From the NCBI GenBank assembly GCA_964483545.1, contig CAZACC010000001.1, positions 1-64,000 of the forward strand: a stretch of 64,000 bases of DNA. The letters run 5' to 3'. Every line of letters begins with the position of its first letter. Position 1 is the stretch's first letter. The notes below the pieces were generated by a model. The model did no database searches, was not told the DNA's origin, and saw only the letters and a program-made list of their open reading frames with translations. The position numbers and the translations under genes were made by a program. Of this stretch, positions 50,653-60,286 are shown piece by piece. This DNA comes from JAAYYM01 sp964483545 (GTDB taxonomy: Bacteria > Bacillota > Clostridia > Lachnospirales > Lachnospiraceae).

Positions 50653-52191
50653 TTGGCTAGTATAATATTGGAAATGAAGAATATCACCAAGATCTTTCCA
50701 GGCGTTAAGGCACTGGATAACGTAAACTTTAAGGTAGAAGAGGGCGAGATACATGCTCTCGTAGGTGAAAACGGTGCAGGTAAGTCAACGCTGATGAACG
50801 TGCTCAGCGGTATCTATCCTCATGGCACCTATGAAGGAGATATCATATACAAAGGCGAAGTGTGCAACTTCCAGACGATTAAGGACAGCGAGAAAAAAGG
50901 AATCGTCATCATCCATCAGGAGCTGGCACTAGTACCATATCTGACAATCGGAGAGAACATGTTCCTCGGAAATGAAAGAGGAAAGAAATCATCGATTGAC
51001 TGGGACGAGACCTATGGAAAGGCAAATGAGTATCTGAGGACAGTTGGATTGCATGAATCCTCCCGTACGCTGGTCAAAGATATCGGAGTCGGCAAACAGC
51101 AGTTAGTAGAGATTGCGAAGGCACTGGCAAAGAAAGCCAAGCTGCTGATCTTAGATGAGCCGACATCATCACTGAATGAAGCAGATTCACAGGCATTACT
51201 GAATCTGTTGCTGCAGTTCAAGAAGGAGGGAATGACCTCCATCATCATATCCCACAAACTAAACGAAGTATCCTACGTAGCAGATAAGATCACAATCCTG
51301 AGAGATGGAGCCACGATCGAGACGCTGGATAAGGGTCAAGAAGCCATAGATGAGGAACGGATCATCAAGGGAATGGTAGGACGAGAGCTGACGGATCGTT
51401 TTCCGGAGAGGGAGAATACGAATATCGGAGAGGTCAGCATGGAGGTTCGGAACTGGAGTGTGTACCATCCGCTGTATACAGAGAGAAAGATGGTAGACGA
51501 TGTATCACTGAAAGTCCGAAAGGGCGAGGTGGTAGGAATCTCAGGACTGATGGGCGCAGGACGTACAGAGCTTGCGATGAGCGTATTTGGAAAGAGCTAT
51601 GGAACCAATATCAGCGGAGAGTTGTATATCAATGGGGAGAAGGTAGAATTACATAATCCAAAGCAGGCAATCGAACATAAGTTAGCCTACGTCACAGAGG
51701 ACAGAAAAGGAAATGGACTGATCCTATCGAATCCGATTAGAGTGAATACAACACTTGCGAATCTGGAAGCTGTTAGCAGCAACTCTGTCATCGATAAGGA
51801 TAAAGAGATCGCAGTAGCTGGAGAGTATAAAGAGAAGCTGAAGACAAAGTGTCCGACGATCGAGCAGAATGTAGGAAATCTAAGCGGAGGAAATCAGCAG
51901 AAGGTGCTGCTTGCGAAGTGGATGTTTGCAGATCCAGAAGTCCTAATCCTAGATGAGCCAACACGAGGAATCGATGTCGGAGCGAAATATGAGATCTACT
52001 GCATCATCAATCGTCTGGTGGCAGAAGGGAAGTCCGTAATCATGATTTCATCGGAGTTGCCTGAGATTCTCGGAATGTGTGACCGGATCTATATCATGAA
52101 TGAGGGAAAGATGGTCGGAGAGTTGGGCAGGCAAGAAGCGACGCAGGAAGTCATCATGTCCCATATATTGAAATCTAGTAAAGGAGCATAG
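50653..52191 (+). CDS. mmsA: Sugar ABC transporter ATP-binding protein (MmsA/GguA type)
   Basis: This 513-residue protein has the two ATPase cassettes of CUT2 sugar transporters. Cassette 1 has GENGAGKSTLMNVLSG, VGKQQLVEIAKAL and LILDEPTSSLNEADS; cassette 2 has GLMGAGRTELAMSVFG, NLSGGNQQKVLLAKW and LILDEPTRGIDVGAK. It energises monosaccharide import. The likely start is a TTG at 50653, 6 bases after GGAGGG, giving MASIILEMKN; the in-frame TTG at 50638 lies before that site. It follows chvE after 267 bases containing a hairpin, and precedes the permease by 3 bases. Confidence 0.92.
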   Translation: MASIILEMKNITKIFPGVKALDNVNFKVEEGEIHALVGENGAGKSTLMNVLSGIYPHGTYEGDIIYKGEVCNFQTIKDSEKKGIVIIHQELALVPYLTIGENMFLGNERGKKSSIDWDETYGKANEYLRTVGLHESSRTLVKDIGVGKQQLVEIAKALAKKAKLLILDEPTSSLNEADSQALLNLLLQFKKEGMTSIIISHKLNEVSYVADKITILRDGATIETLDKGQEAIDEERIIKGMVGRELTDRFPERENTNIGEVSMEVRNWSVYHPLYTERKMVDDVSLKVRKGEVVGISGLMGAGRTELAMSVFGKSYGTNISGELYINGEKVELHNPKQAIEHKLAYVTEDRKGNGLILSNPIRVNTTLANLEAVSSNSVIDKDKEIAVAGEYKEKLKTKCPTIEQNVGNLSGGNQQKVLLAKWMFADPEVLILDEPTRGIDVGAKYEIYCIINRLVAEGKSVIMISSELPEILGMCDRIYIMNEGKMVGELGRQEATQEVIMSHILKSSKGA

Positions 52192-52194
52192 ACA

Positions 52195-53349
52195 ATGGAT
52201 AAAGCAATAGGTGTATTAAAGAAAAACACAATGGTCATTGCGCTTATTGTGGTGTTGGTCTTCTTCACAGTAGCAACTGGAGGAAAGATGCTGTTACCAC
52301 AGAACGTGAATAACCTGATTTCGCAGAATGCGTATGTATTTATTTTAGCAACTGGTATGCTGTTGTGTATTCTGACTGGTGGCAATATTGACCTTTCGGT
52401 TGGCTGTATAGTATGTATTTCAGGAGCAATCGGTGGCAGCTTGATGGTTCAAAAAGATGCCAGTCCGGCACTTGCTATTCCAGTCATGCTGCTGATGGGT
52501 ATTGTGATTGGTATTTGGCAGGGTTTCTGGATTGCATATGTCAGGATTCCCCCCTTTATCGTAACGTTGGCTGGTATGTTGATTTGGAGAGGTCTTTCCA
52601 ATGTTATTTTGCAGGGACTTACATTGGCACCGCTTCCTGACAGCTACCTTGCACTATTTAATAATTATGTGCCTGATTTTCTTGGTGGAAGTACGATTAA
52701 CTATACATGTATTCTAGTTGGAATTATCGCATGCATTATATATATAATGTCGCAGCTTCGTAGCCGCGTATCAAAAGCGAAGAAGGGATATGAAACAGAA
52801 AAAATATCTTCTATGATCTTGAAAATCGTAGTGATTTGTGTCGTGATTTTGTGGTTTACTTATAAGCTATCACAGTATAAGGGTATTCCATTTATGCTTC
52901 TTTGGATTGCTGCCATTGTATTTATCTATACATACATTACAAAAAAGACGGTGATTGGTCGTCACATTTACGCAGTCGGTGGTAATGAAAAGGCAACAAA
53001 GCTTTCTGGTATCAATACAAATCATATTTACTTCATTGTATACCTAAACATGGCATTTTTGGCAGCGGTGGCAGGGCTTGTAACAGCTGCACGTTTAAAT
53101 TCCGCAAATCCTACAGCTGGTACAAACTATGAAATGGATGCTATCGGGGCCTGCTTTATTGGTGGTGCCTCAGCGTATGGCGGTATCGGTTCTACAGGTG
53201 GGGTTGTAGTAGGAGCTCTGCTGATGGGTGTCATCAACCAAGGTATGATTATCATGGGTGTAGATGCAAACTGGCAGAAGGTTGTAAAAGGTGGCGTATT
53301 GCTACTAGCAGTTATTTTTGATGTTCTTTCTAAGAAGAACGATAAGTAA
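52195..53349 (+). CDS. mmsB: Sugar ABC transporter permease (MmsB/GguB type)
   Basis: The 384-residue polytopic membrane protein matches CUT2 permeases: ILATGMLLCILTGGNIDLSV, IPPFIVTLAGMLIWRGLSN, HIYAVGGNEKATKLSGI, and the end DAIGACFIGGASAYGGIGS. It has the longer middle section (residues about 170-265) that marks the GguB/MmsB group as against RbsC. It pairs with the ChvE-like binding protein and the ATPase. AGGAG precedes the ATG. A strong terminator follows, closing the transport operon. Confidence 0.93.
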   Translation: MDKAIGVLKKNTMVIALIVVLVFFTVATGGKMLLPQNVNNLISQNAYVFILATGMLLCILTGGNIDLSVGCIVCISGAIGGSLMVQKDASPALAIPVMLLMGIVIGIWQGFWIAYVRIPPFIVTLAGMLIWRGLSNVILQGLTLAPLPDSYLALFNNYVPDFLGGSTINYTCILVGIIACIIYIMSQLRSRVSKAKKGYETEKISSMILKIVVICVVILWFTYKLSQYKGIPFMLLWIAAIVFIYTYITKKTVIGRHIYAVGGNEKATKLSGINTNHIYFIVYLNMAFLAAVAGLVTAARLNSANPTAGTNYEMDAIGACFIGGASAYGGIGSTGGVVVGALLMGVINQGMIIMGVDANWQKVVKGGVLLLAVIFDVLSKKNDK

Positions 53350-53364
53350 TTCGAAAGAAAATAG

Positions 53365-53397
53365 AGAGACCCTGATTTTAGTTACAGGGTCTCTTTT
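53365..53397 (+). terminator. Terminator after mmsB
   Basis: AGAGACCCTG (53365-53374) pairs with CAGGGTCTCT (53385-53394), a 10-bp stem, followed by TTT. A TATAAT at 53427-53432 probably starts the uvrC transcript. Confidence 0.88.
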
Positions 53398-53514
53398 CTA
53401 GTGTTTTGATTTGTAATCAATCATGATATAATGAGCGCAAGAGAGCCATAGGGAGCTTGCTCACTTTTGGCGAACGGCGAATGTCGATGATATGTAACGT
53501 AGGAGAGAAGATCT

Positions 53515-55425
53515 ATGTTTGATATAGAAGAAGAGTTAAAAAAGCTGCCGCATAAACCAGGTGTTTATATCATGCATGATCAGGATGATGCAATTATATA
53601 TGTAGGAAAGGCCATCATCCTGCGAAATCGTGTTCGTTCATATTTCCGTGAGAGTACAAATAAAACTGCAAAAATTCAAAAAATGGTATCGTTAATCAAA
53701 CGTTTTGAGTATATTGTGACAGACTCTGAGCTGGAAGCGCTGGTACTGGAAAACAATCTGATTAAAGAATACCAGCCAAAGTATAATACCATGCTCAAGG
53801 ATGACAAAACGTATCCTTATATCAAGGTCACCACAGGTGAAGAGTATCCTAGAGTGTTGATTACAAGAGAGCAGAAAAAGGATAACGCCAAGTATTATGG
53901 ACCCTATTCTGCAGTGGGCGCTGTAAAGGATACAGTGGAATTGCTAAGAAGATTATATAAGCTTCGTACCTGTACCAGAAACTTTTCTGCAGGAACTGAC
54001 TCAGGAAAACCCTGTCTGTATTATCATATCAATCAATGCAGTGCGCCATGTATTGGTGCAGTTTCAAAGGAAGACTACAGAGCAGCGATTGATCAGGCGG
54101 TAGATTTTCTCGGAGGAAACTATAAGCCGGTTCTTCAAGAACTAGAAAGAAAGATGGAGAAGGCATCTGAGGAAATGGATTATGAGAAGGCAAAAGAGTA
54201 CCGGGATCTGCTCTATAGTGTAAAGGGAGTGGCACAAAAGCAGAAGATTACCAATCACACTGGAGATGATAGGGATATCATAGCACTGGCAACAAACGAA
54301 AGTGCAGGGGTGATCCAGATCTTTTTTGTACGTGATGGGAAACTGATTGGACGGGAACATTTTTATATGACCAATATCGATGAGAACGATAGAGGAAAGA
54401 TTATACAGGGATTTATCCAACAGTTTTATGCTGGTACACCCTTTATTCCGCGAGAGATGATGATCCAGGAGACGATAGAGGATACAGAATTGATTGAGCA
54501 GTGGCTTAGCGAGCTGCGAGGGAAAAAGGTCAGAATCGTAGTTCCGCAAAAAGGTCAGAAGGAAAAGCTGGTTGAACTTGCAGCGCAGAATGCAGCAATT
54601 ATACTCAAACAGGATGAAGACAAGCTAAAACGTGAGGTCAGCAAGACATCTGGTGCACTGCAGGAGATTGCAGATTTGCTGGATATCAGAAGTGTTCATC
54701 GTATAGAAGCGTTTGATATTTCAAATATTAGTGGATATGAATCTGTTGGCTCCATGGTGGTATATGAAGGCGGTAAACCTAAAAGAAGTGATTATAGAAA
54801 GTTCAAGATTAAGTCAGTTCAAGGACCGAATGACTATGCAAGTATGGAAGAGGTATTGGGTCGCAGATTTGCACACGGTCTGCACGAGCTGGAGGAAATC
54901 AAGGGAAATACAAGTCATTCCATGAGTTTTTCAGCGGAGTCCGAGGTGGCAGAAGCAGTGCGATATGGTAATTTTACAAAGTTTCCCGATTTGATTATGA
55001 TGGATGGAGGAAAAGGACAGGTTCATGTGGCAACAAAGGTTCTGGGAGAATTGGGACTAGATATTCCTGTATGTGGTATGGTCAAGGATGATCATCATAG
55101 GACAAGAGGGCTTTACTTCAATGACATTGAACTTCCGATAGACAGAGGGTCGGAGGGCTTTAAACTAATTACGAGGGTTCAGGATGAGGCACACAGATTT
55201 GCCATTGAGTATCACCGTTCACTGCGAACAAAAGGACAGGTACATTCGATTCTGGATGATATCCAAGGAGTCGGTGAGAAGCGTCGCAGAGCATTGATGA
55301 AGCACTTTGAATCTATTGATGATCTAAAGGAAGCTTCGGTTGATGATATTATAAAAGTTCCAAGTTTGAACCGTCCGGCAGCAGAACAAATCTATGCATT
55401 CTTTCATGAAAAGGCAGTAAAATAG
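53515..55425 (+). CDS. uvrC: Excinuclease ABC subunit C
   Basis: The 636-residue protein has the GIY-YIG nuclease domain (residues about 15-95, KPGVYIMHDQDDAIIYVGKA), the UvrB-interacting UVR motif (about 205-240, ELERKMEKASEEMDYEKAKE), the RNase H-like nuclease domain (IEAFDISNISGYESVGSMVV, LIMMDGGKGQV), and C-terminal helix-hairpin-helix motifs (DDIQGVGEKRRRALMKHF). It makes both cuts around a DNA lesion after UvrAB. GGAGAG precedes the ATG. Length is normal. Confidence 0.96.
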   Translation: MFDIEEELKKLPHKPGVYIMHDQDDAIIYVGKAIILRNRVRSYFRESTNKTAKIQKMVSLIKRFEYIVTDSELEALVLENNLIKEYQPKYNTMLKDDKTYPYIKVTTGEEYPRVLITREQKKDNAKYYGPYSAVGAVKDTVELLRRLYKLRTCTRNFSAGTDSGKPCLYYHINQCSAPCIGAVSKEDYRAAIDQAVDFLGGNYKPVLQELERKMEKASEEMDYEKAKEYRDLLYSVKGVAQKQKITNHTGDDRDIIALATNESAGVIQIFFVRDGKLIGREHFYMTNIDENDRGKIIQGFIQQFYAGTPFIPREMMIQETIEDTELIEQWLSELRGKKVRIVVPQKGQKEKLVELAAQNAAIILKQDEDKLKREVSKTSGALQEIADLLDIRSVHRIEAFDISNISGYESVGSMVVYEGGKPKRSDYRKFKIKSVQGPNDYASMEEVLGRRFAHGLHELEEIKGNTSHSMSFSAESEVAEAVRYGNFTKFPDLIMMDGGKGQVHVATKVLGELGLDIPVCGMVKDDHHRTRGLYFNDIELPIDRGSEGFKLITRVQDEAHRFAIEYHRSLRTKGQVHSILDDIQGVGEKRRRALMKHFESIDDLKEASVDDIIKVPSLNRPAAEQIYAFFHEKAVK

Positions 55426-55506
55426 AGAGGCAGGATGGTTGATGTTCAAAGTTTTGTATGTTATCATTAATAAAGTGGTCTAAAACAGACAAAGGAGAGA
55501 TAGATT

Positions 55507-56454
55507 ATGGCAACAGTAGCGTTAACAAAGTTAATTGATAAGATGAAGCTTCAGAATCTGACACCAGATATTGATATTTCCAGTATCAAAATCACACAGC
55601 CGGATATTAATAGACCGGCATTGCAGTTAACTGGTTTTTTTGAGCATTTTGAGAGAGCTCGTGCTCAAATCATTGGTTTTGTCGAGTATACTTATATAGA
55701 AAAGATGGAAAATGATCGAAAACAGGAGATCTTTACGAAGATGATGGATGATGAGGTGGCGATTCCATGTTTCGTATTCTGTCGTGATTTGACACCAGAT
55801 CCTTTGTTTTTAGATGTAGCAGTGAAACATGGTGTTCCTGTTTTAAGCACATCAAAGTCAACCTCTTCCTTTATGTCTGAGATTATCAGATGGCTGAATG
55901 TAAAACTGGCACCTTGTATTTCAGTACATGGAGTATTGGTGGATGTATATGGCGAAGGTGTAATGATTACGGGCGAAAGTGGTATTGGTAAGAGCGAGGC
56001 TGCGCTGGAGTTGATCAAGAGAGGACATCGTTTGGTTACAGATGATGTGGTTGAGATCAGAAAGGTAAGCGATGATACACTGATCGGGTCTGCACCAGAT
56101 ATTACACGGTATATGATCGAACTGAGAGGAATAGGAATCGTTGATGTAAAGACATTGTTTGGTGTCTCTTCCGTAAAGGATACACAGGCTATTGATCTGG
56201 TTATCAAACTGGAGGAGTGGGATAAAGACAGGGAATACGATAGGATTGGTCTTGAAGAAGAGTATACAGAGTATCTGGGAAATAAGATTGTATGTCATAG
56301 CATTCCAATCAGACCCGGACGTAATCTCGCGATTATCTGTGAATCAGCGGCCGTAAATTACAGACAGAAAAAGATGGGATATAATGCTGCAAAAGAGCTA
56401 TATACCCGTGTACAGAATTCTTTGAATAAAAGAAATGAAGAAGATGCAGAATAG
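55507..56454 (+). CDS. hprK: HPr kinase/phosphorylase
   Basis: This 315-residue enzyme phosphorylates Ser46 of HPr and Crh, and reverses it, in carbon catabolite control. The N-terminal domain ends near SVHGVLVDVYGEGV, the P-loop is TGESGIGKSEAALEL, and the C-terminal signature is PGRNLAIICESAAVNYRQK. AAAGGAGAG precedes the ATG. Glucokinase follows after 8 bases, and a Crh-like substrate with Ser46 lies downstream at 60198, so the kinase and a likely target are in one co-directional block. It is not next to lgt, as it is in Bacillus. Confidence 0.96.
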   Translation: MATVALTKLIDKMKLQNLTPDIDISSIKITQPDINRPALQLTGFFEHFERARAQIIGFVEYTYIEKMENDRKQEIFTKMMDDEVAIPCFVFCRDLTPDPLFLDVAVKHGVPVLSTSKSTSSFMSEIIRWLNVKLAPCISVHGVLVDVYGEGVMITGESGIGKSEAALELIKRGHRLVTDDVVEIRKVSDDTLIGSAPDITRYMIELRGIGIVDVKTLFGVSSVKDTQAIDLVIKLEEWDKDREYDRIGLEEEYTEYLGNKIVCHSIPIRPGRNLAIICESAAVNYRQKKMGYNAAKELYTRVQNSLNKRNEEDAE

Positions 56455-56462
56455 GAGAACGT

Positions 56463-57398
56463 ATGACGAGTCAGTATTGTTTTGGGATAGATGTGGGTGG
56501 AACGACAGTAAAAATGGGTCTTTTCAGCATCGAAGGAGAATTGCTGGATAACTGGGAGATTGTAACGAGAATAGAAAATGAGGGGGTTCATATTGTCCCA
56601 GATATTGCGGCTTCCATTTTGGCTAAGGTTGCAGAGAAGTCAATATCACGCGAGGAAATTGTTGGTGTTGGAATTGGGGTGCCGGGACCTGTAGATGACG
56701 ATGGAATTGTTTATAAAACGGCAAACACAGGATGGGGAGTTTTTAATCTAAAAAAGGAACTGCAAGACCTTTTGAACATGAATGTTAAGACAGGAAATGA
56801 TGCAAATGTCGCAGCACTTGGAGAGATGTGGAAGGGTGGTGCACAGGGCTATCATAATGTTGTGCTTGTGACACTAGGTACTGGTGTTGGCGGAGGGATT
56901 ATCATCAACGGAAAGATATTGACGGGTGCGACAGGAGCAGGCGGAGAGATTGGTCACATGCATATACAGGATGGTGAGCTGGAAAAATGCGGATGTGGTA
57001 ATTATGGCTGCCTGGAGCAATATGCATCTGCAACAGGAGTTGTCAGATTGGCGAATAAAAAACTAGAGACCTGTGACAAACCATCTGTTTTACGAAAAGG
57101 TGAGGTCAGCGCAAAGGCGATATTTGATGCTGTTAAAAGCGGTGACGCATTGGCAGCAGAGATTTTAGAGGAGTTTGGAGAGTATCTTGGAAAAGGTCTG
57201 GCTTTAGTTGGCGGAGTGTGTAACCCAGAGGTATTTGTACTGGGTGGAGGAGTCTCCAAGGCAGGTACAATGTTGATCGATTATGTACAGAAGTATTATA
57301 AGAAGTATGTATTTAATGGTAGTAGTGAAGCAAAGTTTACTCTTGCAACACTGGGTAATAGTGCAGGTATCTATGGAGCAGCAAAGATGGTACTATAA
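56463..57398 (+). CDS. ROK family glucokinase
   Basis: The 311-residue protein matches glucokinase of the GlcK type: FGIDVGGTTVKMGLFS, the sugar-binding GIGVPGPVDDDG, LGTGVGGGIIINGK, GAGGEIGHMHI and the zinc loop CGCGNYGCLEQYAS. There is no HTH domain, so it is an enzyme rather than a regulator. It supplies glucose 6-phosphate when sugars enter unphosphorylated, as through the ABC transporter at 49238-53349. AGGAGAACGT lies before the ATG. It follows hprK by 8 bases and precedes murB by 22. Confidence 0.92.
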   Translation: MTSQYCFGIDVGGTTVKMGLFSIEGELLDNWEIVTRIENEGVHIVPDIAASILAKVAEKSISREEIVGVGIGVPGPVDDDGIVYKTANTGWGVFNLKKELQDLLNMNVKTGNDANVAALGEMWKGGAQGYHNVVLVTLGTGVGGGIIINGKILTGATGAGGEIGHMHIQDGELEKCGCGNYGCLEQYASATGVVRLANKKLETCDKPSVLRKGEVSAKAIFDAVKSGDALAAEILEEFGEYLGKGLALVGGVCNPEVFVLGGGVSKAGTMLIDYVQKYYKKYVFNGSSEAKFTLATLGNSAGIYGAAKMVL

Positions 57399-57420
57399 AA
57401 AAGAAATCAGGAGAGCAGAT

Positions 57421-58335
57421 TTGAGACAGGAATCATTAGAGCTGATACGTCAGATCTTACAACCATCAGATTTATTATTAGATGAACCGATGAAAAATCA
57501 TACGACCTTTCGGGCAGGCGGAAATGCTGCTGTGTTTTTGACACCAGAAAACGAGGAACAGCTGTCAAAGGTACTGCAGATTCTTCGAGAGAAAAATGAG
57601 GATTATTATATTCTCGGCAAGGGTAGTAATTTGCTAGTTAGTGACAGAGGATATGCAGGTACCGTAATACAAATTAATGAAAATATGAGCTTTATACGGT
57701 TTACGGATACCGTTATGGAGGTATCGGCAGGAGTGCTTTTATCACAGGCAGCGTCTGCGGCATGTGAACATGAGCTGACTGGCATGGAATTTGCATCTGG
57801 TATTCCAGGCACTCTGGGCGGTGCTGTCGTTATGAATGCAGGGGCATACGGCGAAGAAATGAAACAGATTGTGAAGTCTGTGAGAGTGTTACAGGATAAT
57901 GGACAGATTATGACCCTCGGCTGTGAGGATATGGAATTTGGTTATAGAACCAGTCTGATTAAAAAAAGACCCTATATCGTGCTGAGTGCAGAACTGCAGC
58001 TGATTCTCGGTGAACAGAATCAAATCAGAGAAAGAATGAATGAGTTGAAAACAAAGCGTATAGAGAAGCAGCCGCTGGAATATCCGAGTGCTGGAAGCAC
58101 TTTTAAAAGACCAGAGGGATATTTCGCAGGCAAACTGATTATGGATGCAGGACTTCAAGGACATCAGATAGGGGGAGCACAGGTGTCAGAGAAGCATTGT
58201 GGCTTTATTATCAATCGCAAGGATGCCACAGCTTCGGAGATTATAATGTTGATTCGCTATGTAGTACAGGAGGTGAACAGGCAGTTCGGAGTGACGCTGG
58301 AGCCGGAGGTCTGTATGTTGGGAGAGTTTGACTAA
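57421..58335 (+). CDS. murB: UDP-N-acetylenolpyruvoylglucosamine reductase
   Basis: The 304-residue flavoprotein reduces UDP-GlcNAc-enolpyruvate to UDP-MurNAc in peptidoglycan synthesis. The FAD-binding parts are HTTFRAGGNAAVFLTP, ILGKGSNLLVSD, ASGIPGTLGGAVVMNAGAYG, and GYRTSLIKKR; PSAGSTFKRPEGYFAGKLI carries the catalytic Ser, and EPEVCMLGEF ends it. The usual MurB start corresponds to a TTG at 57421 with AGGAG 7 bases before; a longer frame from 57283 runs inside the glucokinase gene and is rejected. It is the type IIa form, about 300 residues. Confidence 0.94.
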   Translation: MRQESLELIRQILQPSDLLLDEPMKNHTTFRAGGNAAVFLTPENEEQLSKVLQILREKNEDYYILGKGSNLLVSDRGYAGTVIQINENMSFIRFTDTVMEVSAGVLLSQAASAACEHELTGMEFASGIPGTLGGAVVMNAGAYGEEMKQIVKSVRVLQDNGQIMTLGCEDMEFGYRTSLIKKRPYIVLSAELQLILGEQNQIRERMNELKTKRIEKQPLEYPSAGSTFKRPEGYFAGKLIMDAGLQGHQIGGAQVSEKHCGFIINRKDATASEIIMLIRYVVQEVNRQFGVTLEPEVCMLGEFD

Positions 58336-58347
58336 GGAGCTGCAAAT

Positions 58348-59220
58348 ATGAGATTTGTGATTGTAACAGGGATGTCAGGAGCGGGAAAGAGCACGGCGTT
58401 AAAGATGCTGGAGGATGTAGGATACTACTGTGTGGATAATCTGCCAGTACCCTTGATTGAGAAATTCTCAGAATTGGTTTCCATGCCAAACAGTGAGACG
58501 GAAAAGGTCGCATTGGGCGTCGATGTACGTACGGGACAGGCATTTGAAGAATTAGCAAAGGTATTGGACAGCATGAAGACGGCGGGATTTCCGTACGAAG
58601 TGCTGTTTTTTGAGTCCTCTGACGAGGTGCTGATGAAGAGATATAAGGAGACAAGACGCAGTCACCCGCTGGCGGCAGGAGGACGGATTGATCAGGGAAT
58701 CAAAAGAGAAAGAGCCAAGCTGAGTGATATTAAAAAGCGGGCTGACTATATACTGGATACCAGCCAACTGCTGACACGCGAATTAAAAGCAGAGCTGGAA
58801 CGGATATTTGTGTGCAATCAGAATTATAACAGTTTGTACATCACGATTTTATCTTTTGGATTTAAGTATGGGATTCCAACAGATTCCGATCTGGTGTTTG
58901 ATGTGAGATTTTTGCCGAATCCTTATTATTTTGATGAAATGAAACATAAAACAGGAAATGATGAGATTGTAAGAAATTATGTCATGAATTTTAAAGAGGC
59001 AGGTATTTTTCTAGAAAAACTGGAAGATATGCTGCAGTTTTTAATACCAAACTATATTCTAGAGGGGAAGAACCAGCTGATCATATCCATAGGATGTACT
59101 GGTGGTAAACACAGAAGTGTAACACTGGCAAATGAGTTATACCAGCGGATTAAGGACAAAGGTGACTATGGACTGAGAGTCGAGCATAAAGATATTATGA
59201 AGGACGCATTGAGAAAATAA
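58348..59220 (+). CDS. rapZ: RapZ/YvcJ nucleotide-binding protein
   Basis: This 290-residue protein has an N-terminal P-loop (VTGMSGAGKSTALKMLED), the second nucleotide motif, and the C-terminal domain ending CTGGKHRSVTLANEL with the metabolite-binding region. In E. coli RapZ adapts RNase E to GlmZ RNA; in Bacillus YvcJ is a GTPase next to whiA and crh. AAGGAG precedes the ATG. The neighbour order rapZ, whiA, crh fits Bacillus apart from the missing yvcK gene. Confidence 0.95.
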   Translation: MRFVIVTGMSGAGKSTALKMLEDVGYYCVDNLPVPLIEKFSELVSMPNSETEKVALGVDVRTGQAFEELAKVLDSMKTAGFPYEVLFFESSDEVLMKRYKETRRSHPLAAGGRIDQGIKRERAKLSDIKKRADYILDTSQLLTRELKAELERIFVCNQNYNSLYITILSFGFKYGIPTDSDLVFDVRFLPNPYYFDEMKHKTGNDEIVRNYVMNFKEAGIFLEKLEDMLQFLIPNYILEGKNQLIISIGCTGGKHRSVTLANELYQRIKDKGDYGLRVEHKDIMKDALRK

Positions 59221-59236
59221 CAAGAGAGGTGACACG

Positions 59237-60286
59237 ATGTCCTTTTCAGGTACTGTCAAGGAAGAACTCTCAAAACAGATAGGGACTTCGAGACATTGTA
59301 TGATCGCTGAAACCGCTGCAATGATTATGTGTTGCGGAAAAATCAGTGAGGAGTCAACAGGTGGTTATTGCATTAGAATGCAAACAGAGAAAATACTCGT
59401 TGCTAGAAAAGTCTTTACATTACTTCGAAAAACATATAATATATATACGAATGTTTGCGTGAGAACACATGCAAGAGTCGGCAAGAGTCCTGTATATGAG
59501 GTATCTGTCAATGAACCAGAGGATGTAAAGAAGGTTCTGATGGCAATCAAGTATATGGATGAGCAAGGAAGACTGCTGACAGCGGACAGGTGTATCAATT
59601 CGATGATTATTCAGCAGACATGTTGCAGACGCGCATTTATACGAGGTTGTTTTTTGTCAGCTGGTTCGATTAGCAATCCAGAAAAATCCTATCACTTTGA
59701 GATTGTATGTGAAACACAGGAGATGGCAGAGCAGATCAGAGATGTAATTAATACCTTTTCACTGGATGCCAAAACGGTTCAGAGAAAGAGATACTATGTT
59801 GTATATCTTAAAGAAGGTGCACAGATTGTTGAAGTTTTGAATATTATGGGGGCGCATATTGCACTGATGGATCTGGAAAATATGCGTATTGTGAAGGAAG
59901 TAAGGAATTCGGTCAACAGACGGGTGAACTGTGAGACTGCAAATATTGGAAAGACGGTATCTGCTGCGGTCAAACAGATGGAGGATATACAATATCTGAT
60001 GGATATGTCTGAGTTTGGAAATCTTCCGTTGGGTCTGCGTGAGATAGCACAGGCAAGAATGGACGATCCGAATGCAACACTTGCAGAACTGGGGGAATCA
60101 TTAACTCCTGCTATTGGTAAGTCAGGAGTCAACCATAGATTGAGGAAATTAAGTGAACTAGCGGACAGACTGAGAGGTCAAAAGGAGGAGCATTATTATG
60201 ATTCAGAAGCCAATATCAATTCAATTAGAGAACGGACTGGAGGCAAGACCAGTGGCAGTATTGGTACAGGTAGCAAGCCAGTATGA
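59237..60286 (+). CDS. whiA: WhiA, with C-terminal extension over crh
   Basis: The 349-residue protein has an N-terminal LAGLIDADG-like domain (MSFSGTVKEELSKQ, MCCGKISE, RAFIRGCFLSAGSISNPEKSYHFE) and a C-terminal HTH domain (LPLGLREIAQARMDDP, LAELGESLTPAIGKSGVNHRL). WhiA promotes sporulation and division gene expression. The family normally ends soon after SELADRLRG. Here the frame continues about 28 more residues, ending in TGGKTSGSIGTGSKPV, and overlaps the crh-like gene by 89 bases in another frame. The extension may be translated but is unlikely to be conserved. GAGAGGTG precedes the ATG. Confidence 0.94.
   Translation: MSFSGTVKEELSKQIGTSRHCMIAETAAMIMCCGKISEESTGGYCIRMQTEKILVARKVFTLLRKTYNIYTNVCVRTHARVGKSPVYEVSVNEPEDVKKVLMAIKYMDEQGRLLTADRCINSMIIQQTCCRRAFIRGCFLSAGSISNPEKSYHFEIVCETQEMAEQIRDVINTFSLDAKTVQRKRYYVVYLKEGAQIVEVLNIMGAHIALMDLENMRIVKEVRNSVNRRVNCETANIGKTVSAAVKQMEDIQYLMDMSEFGNLPLGLREIAQARMDDPNATLAELGESLTPAIGKSGVNHRLRKLSELADRLRGQKEEHYYDSEANINSIRERTGGKTSGSIGTGSKPV

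Noticed and set aside
57283..57420. Longer start for murB
   Set aside because: This stretch lies in the glucokinase gene in another frame and is not MurB-like; the TTG at 57421 has an AGGAG site.
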